DNA of 24,144 nt, from positions 1-24,144 of the forward strand of contig DATJYV010000103.1 in NCBI GenBank assembly GCA_035499415.1, written 5' to 3'. The first letter of the stretch is position 1. Each line of letters opens with the position of its first letter. The DNA is from DATJYV01 sp035499415. GTDB taxonomy: Bacteria; Bacteroidota; Ignavibacteria; UBA10030. The notes under the pieces are model-generated. The model did no database searches. It worked only from the letters and a program-made list of their open reading frames with translations, and was not told the DNA's origin. Both the position numbers and the translations under genes were made by a program. This document shows, piece after piece, positions 7,352-13,865 of this stretch.

Positions 7352-8569
7352 ATGCCGTCTCCTGCACGCATCGCGATTCCCACTGCGACGCTCCCCGCAT
7401 CGGGGAAGCTGAAGATCATTCTTCTGGCCCTCGCTTTCCTGATCGTCGGCGGCACGTTGTGGTACACGCACGAGATCGTCCAGGCCCTCCATGCGAAAGA
7501 GCAGCAGGTTGCGGATCTTTATGCCCGCTCGCTCGAGTACATCGCAAGCCCGCGCACCGGCGAAGGAGATTACAACTTCGTCTTCAACGAAGTGATTAAC
7601 GCCATCGATTTCCCCGTCATTGAAACGGACAATACAAACAGGGAGATCAAGAACTTCCGGAACATTGAGATTGATACCTCGAACGCAAACCCCGGCTGGC
7701 GGTCCACGCTACGGTCGATGACCGTCGAGATGGATGTTATCCATCCGCCCATCCTCGTCACGTATCAGGATACGATCGTCCTCAGCCGCGTGCACTACGG
7801 AGAATCGCCGCTCATCACGAAACTGCGACGCCTTCCGTATCTCGAGTTGGGTGTTGTGGCGGTCTTCATTCTTATCGGCTACATCAGCTTCAGCTATATC
7901 AAGAGGAGTGAGCAGAGCAATATCTGGGTAGGCATGGCGCGGGAGACGGCGCATCAGCTCGGCACGCCGATCTCGAGCATGCTCGGATGGGTCGAGCTCC
8001 TCCGGGAACAGGCCCGGGACGACCCGAAAGCCATGGACACCATCCGCGACATGGAGAATGACCTCCACCGCCTCCAAAAGATCGCGGGACGCTTTTCGAA
8101 GATCGGGTCGAAACCCGACCTGCATGAAGAAAACGTCGTCGACGTCATCACGCGTGTGACGGAGTATTTTGAGCGGCGGATTCCGCACATGGGAAAGAAG
8201 GTCCAGTTGACGATCGAATCGGCGGGGAATCCGAACGCGAACATCAATCGCGAGCTCTTCGAGTGGGTGATCGAAAACCTGACGAAGAATGCGCTGGATG
8301 CGATCGAGAACGGCGAAGGAAGGATATCATTCGCCGTCAGCGAGAGGCCGAATCATTTGTACATCGACGTGTCGGACTCCGGCAAGGGAATCGACCTGAA
8401 ACACCGGAACGATGTATTCCGGCCCGGCTTCTCGACCAAGAAACGGGGATGGGGACTCGGCCTCAGCCTGTCAAAGCGAATCATTGAAACATATCACCGG
8501 GGAAAGCTCTTCGTCAAGGAAAGCCGTCCCGGAATCGGAACAACATTCAGGATAAAACTCAACCGATGA
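7352..8569 (+). CDS. Membrane-bound sensor histidine kinase
   Basis: This 405-aa kinase has one TM near residues 20-36, an extracytoplasmic sensor region of about 125 residues, a second TM near 165-183, a short linker and a catalytic core. The H-box ETAHQLGTPISS carries the phospho-acceptor H201. The N-box lies near NLTKNALDAIEN (N313), the G1 box is DVSDSGKGI (D342), and the G2 box GWGLGLSLSKRI follows around 366-377. The sensor domain contains IDFPVIETD, reminiscent of PAS-like or cache-like sensors, but the ligand is unknown. No response regulator gene lies in the window, so it is an orphan here. Its stop overlaps the start of a secreted M28 peptidase gene by four bases (ATGA), implying coupled translation. 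Confidence 0.93.
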   Translation: MPSPARIAIPTATLPASGKLKIILLALAFLIVGGTLWYTHEIVQALHAKEQQVADLYARSLEYIASPRTGEGDYNFVFNEVINAIDFPVIETDNTNREIKNFRNIEIDTSNANPGWRSTLRSMTVEMDVIHPPILVTYQDTIVLSRVHYGESPLITKLRRLPYLELGVVAVFILIGYISFSYIKRSEQSNIWVGMARETAHQLGTPISSMLGWVELLREQARDDPKAMDTIRDMENDLHRLQKIAGRFSKIGSKPDLHEENVVDVITRVTEYFERRIPHMGKKVQLTIESAGNPNANINRELFEWVIENLTKNALDAIENGEGRISFAVSERPNHLYIDVSDSGKGIDLKHRNDVFRPGFSTKKRGWGLGLSLSKRIIETYHRGKLFVKESRPGIGTTFRIKLNR

Positions 8570-9498
8570 AAGCCATCACACGTTTTCGCCCCTGGCCGCC
8601 GGCGTCGCTCCGCACCGGCGCGCTCCTTACCCTCCTGCTTATATTTCCGCTGCGGGCTGCCGCCCAGCAGCCGATGTCTACCGAGGACGAGCTCTACTCC
8701 TTTGTCCTCGGGATCGAAGGAAAGTCGCACGACGATCGCGGTGCCTTCATCAAGGCGCAACTCCAGAAATCCGGCGTCGGTTATTTCACCACGCCGTTCA
8801 CCACAACGTCGGTGAAACGCGGCGACACGACCATCATTACGGGCGAGAACATCATTGCCACGGTCGGCCATGGCAGGAAGAAAATTGTCGTCGGTGCCCA
8901 TTACGACGCCGTTCCCGGATCGCCGGGGGCGAACGACAACGGCTCGGGAGTCGCCGTCCTCCTCGAACTTGCGAAATCCCTCAAAGAAAAGGAGTGGAGA
9001 TACAGCGTCGATTTTTGTTTCTTCGACCGCGAGGAGGACGGGCTCTTCGGCTCGTCGAATTACATCGAGCGGTTTTCCAACCGGATGACGCACCTCGCCA
9101 TGATCAACCTCGACGTGGAGGGCACCGGCCAGGAAGTGTACGTCGGGCCCACCGGCGAGGGGGACGATAACCTGATATTGCCGATTGTCCGGCGGGCGGC
9201 TGAGTTCACAAAATTTCCATTCAAGGAACGCGAGTACTTCCCCGACTCGGATTACGAATCGTTCGCCCGTGTGCGGCTCGAAAATATTTCGATCTCGATC
9301 GTGCCGACCGGGGACGCCGACAAACTTTCCGAGATGGCGAAGAACGGGATGAAGGCGGACCCCGATAAAATGCCCAAGGTCCTGCGCGTGATGCACACGC
9401 CAAACGACCGGTCGACCGAGGTCACGCCGGGAGCACTGCGCATGTCGTTCGAGTTCACGCGAGAAGTTCTGACGCTGCTGAACGATTCGCGCCGTTGA
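8566..9498 (+). CDS. Secreted M28-family zinc aminopeptidase
   Basis: This is a 310-aa exported metallopeptidase. The N-terminus has a basic stretch, a hydrophobic core (about 17-30) and a likely cleavage near AAAQQ, fitting a Sec signal peptide. The M28 zinc ligands are in order: H112 in GAHYDAVPGSPGANDNGSG, bridging D124 in the same motif, the E156/E157 pair in FDREEDGLFGS (catalytic base and ligand), D183 in NLDVEGTG, and H277 in VMHTPND. All key residues are present, so it should be active in releasing N-terminal residues from peptides in the periplasm or outside the cell. The ATG start overlaps the kinase stop by 4 bp. A strong terminator lies about 35 bp after the stop. The exact substrate cannot be read from sequence. 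Confidence 0.93.
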   Translation: MKAITRFRPWPPASLRTGALLTLLLIFPLRAAAQQPMSTEDELYSFVLGIEGKSHDDRGAFIKAQLQKSGVGYFTTPFTTTSVKRGDTTIITGENIIATVGHGRKKIVVGAHYDAVPGSPGANDNGSGVAVLLELAKSLKEKEWRYSVDFCFFDREEDGLFGSSNYIERFSNRMTHLAMINLDVEGTGQEVYVGPTGEGDDNLILPIVRRAAEFTKFPFKEREYFPDSDYESFARVRLENISISIVPTGDADKLSEMAKNGMKADPDKMPKVLRVMHTPNDRSTEVTPGALRMSFEFTREVLTLLNDSRR

Positions 9499-9532
9499 GG
9501 GGCGCCCCGCAGAGAGACAGAACAACCGAAAT

Positions 9533-9561
9533 AAAAAAGGCGGCTCTGGAAGCCGCCTTTT
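9533..9561. terminator. Bidirectional rho-independent terminator
   Basis: A 7-bp GC stem GGCGGCT / AGCCGCC (9539-9545 and 9551-9557) with a 5-nt loop is flanked by an A-run on the left and TTTT on the right. It works in both directions and lies between the convergent M28 peptidase gene and the DUF4440-like gene. Confidence 0.88.
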
Positions 9562-9582
9562 CCATTCCACGCAACGGAATGA

Positions 9583-10020
9583 CTATGAAGCCGAGGATGT
9601 GTGGTCGTGCGTGATGCGCCACAGCCCGTCTTTGAGCTCCACGATCAGGGTGAATCTACCGCCGACGTCTCCTCCGCTTCGATGCAATTTCCATGCGCCT
9701 GAGGCAACCGCGGCTTCGGGTCCGAGCATCCGGACGGTGAGGTCGCCGAACTCCAGCGATCCCATTTTTTCCCTGTTGCTGTAGGCTCTTCGATACCGCG
9801 CATAGACGCTGTCCCAACCGCGAACGAGCGTCCCTCCGCTTGTGAACACGGTGCTGTCCGACTTCCAGTATCCCGCCATGTATCCCTTCAAGTCGCCCGC
9901 ATTCCACGCGGCAACCTGATCTTCCAGAACTTTTCGTATCTCCGCCACTTCATCGCCGCCCTGCAAAACATCTCCGCCCGGCCGCATCAGCAGCAGACAA
10001 AAGACCGGAAGAATCTTCAC
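9583..10020 (-). CDS. NTF2-like (DUF4440/SnoaL-type) small protein, probably exported
   Basis: This 145-aa product starts with a short hydrophobic stretch (MKILPVFCLLLM) that may be a signal peptide or a lipoprotein-like leader. The body fits the cone-shaped NTF2/DUF4440 fold: an opening helix with VLEDQVAAWNAGDLKGYM, then WKSDSTVFTSGG, a central YARYRRAY helix, and terminal strands ending GLWRITHDHTS. Family members are often described as ligand-binding or ketosteroid-isomerase-like proteins, mostly without known function, and none is assigned here. The GTG start overlaps the upstream stop by 4 bp (GTGA), indicating translational coupling to the Cys-cluster membrane protein. Last gene of a three-gene operon ending at the bidirectional terminator. 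Confidence 0.82.
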   Translation of the reverse strand: MKILPVFCLLLMRPGGDVLQGGDEVAEIRKVLEDQVAAWNAGDLKGYMAGYWKSDSTVFTSGGTLVRGWDSVYARYRRAYSNREKMGSLEFGDLTVRMLGPEAAVASGAWKLHRSGGDVGGRFTLIVELKDGLWRITHDHTSSAS

Positions 10021-10616
10021 TGCGGCGCCCCCGGAGCCTGGATCGATCGTTTTCTGCCGAACAATCCATAGCCGATGAGTCCGCCCAGCATCGAGAAGAT
10101 GGGATACAGAATGAGCGTAAACAGAAGTCCGCGCAGGAATCCCCCGAATGTAATGGCTTCGCGGAGCGATTCATCGAGCTGGTCACGCGCCTGGTCGAGT
10201 GCTCCCGCCGGAACCGACCCCCCTTTTTCCAGATAGTCAAACACCCGGAGCGCCATTTTCTTGACAAACTCTGCCTCGAGTGGACCGAATATCAAGGTGA
10301 TGAATCCCTGCAGCAAGCTCGCGGTAACCGCGCCGACAATGCCGGCGATGATACCCAAGATCAGGGCGTCCGACGGTTCGGGGGCGAGGCGAATGTCGAC
10401 CGGGATCGTTCCGACCCAGATGCGGTATTGCGGGTCACTCGGCGCCGGAAGGGTGCGGTACTCCTGAAGGTAGAGATAATACGCGAGCGCTCCACCGAAC
10501 AGAATGCCCGCACAACAACAACAGTTGATGAGGTTCAGACCCGGGACGCCGGAGATCGCCCCGATGACAGCTCCCGCCAGCAAGGCAGGGCGCAGCTTAT
10601 TCGGTGTTGCCTGCAT
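10017..10616 (-). CDS. Integral membrane protein with an N-terminal Cys cluster, function unknown
   Basis: This 199-aa protein has about four hydrophobic segments (near 11-28, 33-50, 83-110 and 155-188). The first loop carries GLNLINCCCCAG with four consecutive Cys (32-35). An amphipathic central part (about 120-150, LDQARDQLDESLREA) separates the third and fourth segments. I recall similar short membrane proteins with an Asn-Cys cluster in many bacteria, but no function is known to me. A GAGGAG Shine-Dalgarno sequence lies just upstream of the ATG. The gene overlaps the preceding DUF2085 gene by 20 bp and the following NTF2-like gene by 4 bp, so the three are likely translated together. The Cys cluster could bind metal or be lipidated; this is speculation. 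Confidence 0.82.
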   Translation of the reverse strand: MQATPNKLRPALLAGAVIGAISGVPGLNLINCCCCAGILFGGALAYYLYLQEYRTLPAPSDPQYRIWVGTIPVDIRLAPEPSDALILGIIAGIVGAVTASLLQGFITLIFGPLEAEFVKKMALRVFDYLEKGGSVPAGALDQARDQLDESLREAITFGGFLRGLLFTLILYPIFSMLGGLIGYGLFGRKRSIQAPGAPQ

Positions 10617-11106
10617 GAAGGACGGCTCCTCGGGAAAATGGGAAAATCCGGAGTTGACGCAGTGCCTGCGTCAGCGGCGGGACGATGAAAAACGGTGCGA
10701 CGAGGCCGAACAGCGACCCGGTGACGATCCTCGATAACGACGTGCTCCGAAAAACTCCGACGGTATCCAACGCGACATCGATGAGCATCGGAAGGAGGGC
10801 GGCAAGGAGATACTTCGATTCCGGGAGGCGGAGTTGCACGCCGCGGCGCAATAGGAGCGCTGAGATGGAAATCAGAAACCCGGCATAGATGGAGAAACAT
10901 CGGATGCAGACCGCGAATTTGAAGCCCAGAATATGGAACGATCGGTCGTCCAGCTGGTGGCAGATGGGGGAAAAGAACGCATACACGTTACCGCTCCAGA
11001 CATTCGTGCCGAAAAGACCCTGGCAGACAGGAGCGCTGACAATGAGGGCGCACCACACAAAAGTAAGTGCGGCAAGAGCGGCAATTATTCGGCGCGTCGG
11101 GTTCAT
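10597..11106 (-). CDS. DUF2085 membrane protein
   Basis: This 169-aa protein matches the DUF2085 pattern: SPICHQLDDRSFHILG followed by AVCIRCFSIYAGF, giving conserved C49, H50, C67 and C70. About four or five hydrophobic segments surround the motif. The Cys/His set suggests metal or redox chemistry at the membrane, but the family has no assigned function. I chose the ATG at 11106 (MNPTRRIIAAL) over an in-frame TTG at 11133, because the TTG would lie upstream of the predicted transcription start and the extra nine residues have no support. No Shine-Dalgarno sequence is visible, and the best promoter match lies only 15 bp upstream, so the mRNA may be almost leaderless. First gene of the three-gene minus-strand operon. 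Confidence 0.87.
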   Translation of the reverse strand: MNPTRRIIAALAALTFVWCALIVSAPVCQGLFGTNVWSGNVYAFFSPICHQLDDRSFHILGFKFAVCIRCFSIYAGFLISISALLLRRGVQLRLPESKYLLAALLPMLIDVALDTVGVFRSTSLSRIVTGSLFGLVAPFFIVPPLTQALRQLRIFPFSRGAVLHAGNTE

Positions 11107-11120
11107 GGAAACGGATGGAG

Positions 11121-11149
11121 AATATCCCCACAATTGACCTTTTTGTCAA
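11121..11149 (-). promoter_or_regulatory. Candidate sigma70-type promoter for the DUF2085 operon
   Basis: On the minus strand a perfect TTGACA (11144-11149) is followed by a 17-bp spacer and GATATT (11121-11126, 4 of 6 matches to TATAAT). Transcription would start near 11114, about 8 nt before the ATG at 11106. The -35 forms half of a small inverted repeat, TTGAC-CTTTTT-GTCAA (11134-11149). Confidence 0.45.
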
Positions 11150-11231
11150 GGTTGGAATGGAACCATTTCTCGGGATGGACGAGGGGGAGGTTGATGGGAT
11201 TTTTGTTCGGCCGGAATGAGGGAAACCGAAA

Positions 11232-11260
11232 TCGCAACTCATTTTGTTTTTTGCTACATT
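11232..11260 (+). promoter_or_regulatory. Candidate promoter for thyA-folA
   Basis: TCGCAA (11232-11237), a 17-bp T-rich spacer, and TACATT (11255-11260) lie about 75 bp before the thyA ATG. The surrounding 11238-11260 is conspicuously T-rich against a GC-rich background. Spacing is ideal but the hexamers are only moderate matches. Confidence 0.33.
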
Positions 11261-11333
11261 CAGTCCGACGGATGCGGGATCGGGAAACGCTCGTCACACA
11301 AAGCATCGGCAACGACACTCACCGTAGAAGACC

Positions 11334-12146
11334 ATGAGAGAATACCTGGACCTCGTTGAACGGGTTCTCCAGAAGGGCTCGCTGAAACATAATCGCACCG
11401 GCGTCGATACGCTGTCGGTGTTCGGCGAACATTACGCCATCGACCTGAGCGAGGGCTTCCCGCTCGTGACGACGAAGCGCCTCAATTTCAAGTCGGTCTT
11501 GTACGAAGTCCTCTGGTATCTTTCGGGCGAGGACCACATTCGGAACCTGCGCAAGAAGACAAAGATCTGGGATGCATGGGCGGACGAAAACGGGGACCTC
11601 GAGACCGCGTACGGACGGTATTGGCGAAGGTTCCCCAGCGCTCAGGTCAATCCTGCCACGGGCAAGTACGAAGTGAAGGAGATCGACCAGGTCGCCGAGG
11701 TCATCAGGATTCTCCGCTCAAACCCAAATTCGCGCAGGATGGTTATCTCGGCCTGGGAGCCGGGGAACGCCCTCTTCAGCAAACTCCCTCCGTGCCACTA
11801 CACATTCGTTTTCAACGTTCAAGGGAACAAGCTCCATTGTCACCTCACCCAGCGCTCGGGCGACATCGCCATCGGCATCCCGTTCAACATAGCCGCGTAC
11901 GCGCTCCTGACTCAGGCAATCGCGCAGGAAACCGGGTTTCAGGTCGGATACTTCAGCCACACAATCGTCGATGCGCACATCTACGTCAATCACGTCGACG
12001 GCCTGAGGGAACAGCTCAAGAGGACACCAAAGAAGCGCCCGACACTGGTCATTGCCCGGAAACCGATCGACCAGCTGCAGTTCGAGGATTTTGAACTTGC
12101 CGGGTACGAGTGCTACGACCCGATCAAGTTTGAGGTCGCCGTGTGA
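11334..12146 (+). CDS. thyA: Thymidylate synthase ThyA
   Basis: ThyA methylates dUMP to dTMP with methylene-tetrahydrofolate, which becomes dihydrofolate. The 270-aa length is close to the E. coli enzyme. Recognisable features are NRTGVDTLSVFG (R21, phosphate binding), WDAWADENGDLE, YGRYWRRF, the catalytic Cys in LPPCHYTF (C154), and QRSGDIAIGIPFN (R174, S175, D177, N185). The segment after the catalytic Cys reads HYTFVFNV in place of the more common HxxFQFxV, a minor variation. The ATG is preceded by a purine-rich GTAGAAGA. The stop overlaps the folA GTG start by 4 bp, the classical thyA-folA coupling in which DHFR recycles the dihydrofolate ThyA makes. Confidence 0.97.
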   Translation: MREYLDLVERVLQKGSLKHNRTGVDTLSVFGEHYAIDLSEGFPLVTTKRLNFKSVLYEVLWYLSGEDHIRNLRKKTKIWDAWADENGDLETAYGRYWRRFPSAQVNPATGKYEVKEIDQVAEVIRILRSNPNSRRMVISAWEPGNALFSKLPPCHYTFVFNVQGNKLHCHLTQRSGDIAIGIPFNIAAYALLTQAIAQETGFQVGYFSHTIVDAHIYVNHVDGLREQLKRTPKKRPTLVIARKPIDQLQFEDFELAGYECYDPIKFEVAV

Positions 12147-12622
12147 AACTCATCCTCATCGCCGCCCTGAACCGAAAACGCGTGATCGGCATCGGCGGCA
12201 AGCTCCCCTGGCATATCTCGGAAGACCTGAAGCGGTTTCGACAGCTCACCACCGGCCATGTCGTCCTCATGGGCCGCCGGACGTTTGAATCGCTGGGGAA
12301 ACCGCTGCCCCGGCGCAGAAATGTCGTCCTGACATCGCGCGCCCTCCCCGGTGTCGAAACGTATCCCACGCTGGCGTCGGCGTTGGAAGCTCTGCGAAAC
12401 GAAGAGACGGTGTTCGTGATCGGAGGCGGGAAGGTTTTTAACGAAACGCTCGCTTTGGCGGACGAACTGAAACTGACAATCGTTGAAAACGATGGGGACG
12501 GGGACACGTACTTCCCGCCGTATGAACATCTCATCGGCCGCGAGTTTGAGCGCGTCTCGTTCGAGCCGCACGATGGATATGCGTTCGCCGATTACGTTCG
12601 GAAGGAACGAAATCGCGAATAA
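12143..12622 (+). CDS. folA: Dihydrofolate reductase
   Basis: This enzyme reduces dihydrofolate to tetrahydrofolate with NADPH, regenerating the cofactor consumed by the upstream ThyA. It is 159 aa long, as E. coli FolA. Motifs in order: VIGIGGKLPWHISEDLKRF with W23 and the acidic active-site residue E27, GHVVLMGRRTFESLG (nucleotide binding), LPRRRNVVLTSR, VIGGGKVF with the Gly triplet at 94-96, and NDGDGDTYFPP. Glu rather than Asp at the catalytic position is common outside enterobacteria. The GTG start overlaps the thyA stop (GTGA). The gene ends 12 bp before the convergent SDR stop, with no hairpin between them. Confidence 0.96.
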   Translation: MKLILIAALNRKRVIGIGGKLPWHISEDLKRFRQLTTGHVVLMGRRTFESLGKPLPRRRNVVLTSRALPGVETYPTLASALEALRNEETVFVIGGGKVFNETLALADELKLTIVENDGDGDTYFPPYEHLIGREFERVSFEPHDGYAFADYVRKERNRE

Positions 12623-12634
12623 ATTTGCGGTGCA

Positions 12635-13426
12635 TCACGGCGCGGCTTTGGTGAGGCCGCCGTCGACGAGGAGCGAGACGCCGTTGATGTAGCTCGCCTG
12701 CTCCGAGGCAAGGAAGGCGACGACATTCCCCACTTCCTCGGGGCGGCCGAAGCGCGCCGAGGGAATTTCCTTCGCAACTTCCGCCCAGTATTGGTCCAAC
12801 GGCACCCCTTTTTTCTTCGCCCGCTCCGCGTTCAAATTCTCCTGCCGCTTCGTCAGAATATTCCCGGGTGCAACGGCGTTGACGGTGATGTTTTGGGGAG
12901 CGTGGAGATTCGAGAGAATTTTCGTAAGGGCGTGAATGCCGGGCCGCATGGCGGCAGAGAGGATGAGCTCGTTCAACGGCTGGCGGGCAACGAAGGATGT
13001 AATTGTCACGACCCTTCCCCATCGTTGGGCCATCATCATCGGCAGTACGGCGCGGGTCAGGCGTACCGTGCTCATCATTGTCAGCCGAAAGCCGCGCTCC
13101 CAATCGTCATCCGAGAGCGTGAGAATGTCTCCCGTCGGCGGACCCCCGGCGTTGTTCACGAGAACATGGACCGTGCCGAACTTCTTCCTTGTTTCTTCAA
13201 CGAACCTCGTGACGTCGGCGGCCTGGGCGACGTCCGCCTGGACTGCGAGGAGGTCGGCTCCCGTTTGCCGTCGGATATCGGCAGCGGCATCGTCGACCAT
13301 TTCCTTGCGTCGTCCGCAGATTGCAACGCGCGCCCCTTCACGCGCAAGCGCGAGCGCCGATGCCTTGCCCAGTCCGTCACTCGCCGCTGCAACAAGCGCA
13401 ACCTTCCCCTTCAATCCCAAATCCAT
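12635..13426 (-). CDS. SDR-family oxidoreductase with altered catalytic motif
   Basis: This 263-aa Rossmann-fold protein has the cofactor-binding region ALVAAASDGLGKASA (Gly-rich motif, 10-24), the NNAGGPPTGD motif (91-100), the conserved Ser in TITSF (S144), NITVNAVAPGNILT and a C-terminal YINGVSLLVDGG. The catalytic Tyr and Lys expected 13 and 17 residues after S144 are replaced by S157 and R161 (segment LILSAAMRPG). A recognisable SDR subgroup with NNAGGPP and LILSNxLR-type segments shares this loss, so it is probably a lineage feature and not a mutation. Reductase activity by the classical mechanism is therefore doubtful. The ATG has a strong GGAGG Shine-Dalgarno sequence 6 bp upstream. 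A hairpin lies between this gene and the 88-aa gene upstream. Confidence 0.93.
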   Translation of the reverse strand: MDLGLKGKVALVAAASDGLGKASALALAREGARVAICGRRKEMVDDAAADIRRQTGADLLAVQADVAQAADVTRFVEETRKKFGTVHVLVNNAGGPPTGDILTLSDDDWERGFRLTMMSTVRLTRAVLPMMMAQRWGRVVTITSFVARQPLNELILSAAMRPGIHALTKILSNLHAPQNITVNAVAPGNILTKRQENLNAERAKKKGVPLDQYWAEVAKEIPSARFGRPEEVGNVVAFLASEQASYINGVSLLVDGGLTKAAP

Positions 13427-13467
13427 CGAACCCTCCTTCGGTCTTGAAAACCGGACCTCGATAAAGC

Positions 13468-13498
13468 AAAGGCCGTCAGCGTCCGGCTGATGGCCTTT
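13468..13498 (-). terminator. Terminator-like hairpin between the 88-aa gene and the SDR gene
   Basis: A 12-bp stem, AAAGGCC-x-TCAG with CTGA-x-GGCCTTT and one G-U pair, encloses a 7-nt loop. On the minus strand it is followed by TTTGCTTT. It lies just after the stop of the 88-aa gene and 42 bp before the SDR ATG, so it could terminate the former or attenuate the latter. Confidence 0.65.
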
Positions 13499-13519
13499 GA
13501 CGGAAACTGCCGGAGCGCG

Positions 13520-13786
13520 CTAAACCGCGCTTATCCCCTTCTCCGCCAATCGCTTCGTGACAATCTTCACAACCTCTTCCAGCGGCAGCGTCGTGCGCAC
13601 ACCGGAATTCTTGATTGCCTGCGCGAGAGTTCCCCGCCCCTCCTTCAACCACGCCCACACATTATAACCGAGACGATTCCGGTCGTTGGGTTCGCGTGTC
13701 TGGATTTCAGCGACAACGGAGTAAGCAAGACGCTCGAGCGAGTCTGCGGCGAACTCAGCAACCGCCGGGGGAGGTTTTGTCGTCAT
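13520..13786 (-). CDS. Small protein of unknown function (88 aa)
   Basis: I do not recognise this protein. It is soluble, without signal peptide or TM, and largely helical: an opening segment FAADSLERLAYSVVAEIQ, a middle GYNVWAWLKEGRGTLAQAI, and a C-terminal helix LEEVVKIVTKRLAEKG. Amino-acid composition and third-position GC resemble its neighbours, and it fills the gap between the SDR and patatin genes on the same strand, both of which support a real gene. The ATG at 13786 is preceded by a weak GGAA purine stretch. It ends 21 bp before the hairpin at 13468-13498. The next gene upstream ends 79 bp away at 13866. Confidence 0.65.
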   Translation of the reverse strand: MTTKPPPAVAEFAADSLERLAYSVVAEIQTREPNDRNRLGYNVWAWLKEGRGTLAQAIKNSGVRTTLPLEEVVKIVTKRLAEKGISAV

Positions 13787-13865
13787 GATATTTTTTCCGT
13801 GGGAAATGAGTGGTTGAGTTGGGGATAATGTACCACGTTCTTCGCAAAATCAAAACCGGGTATCG

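Noticed and set aside
8494..9570. A 358-codon minus-strand open frame opposite the M28 peptidase
   Set aside because: The M28 gene has signal peptide and all metal ligands; the antisense frame also runs through the bidirectional terminator.
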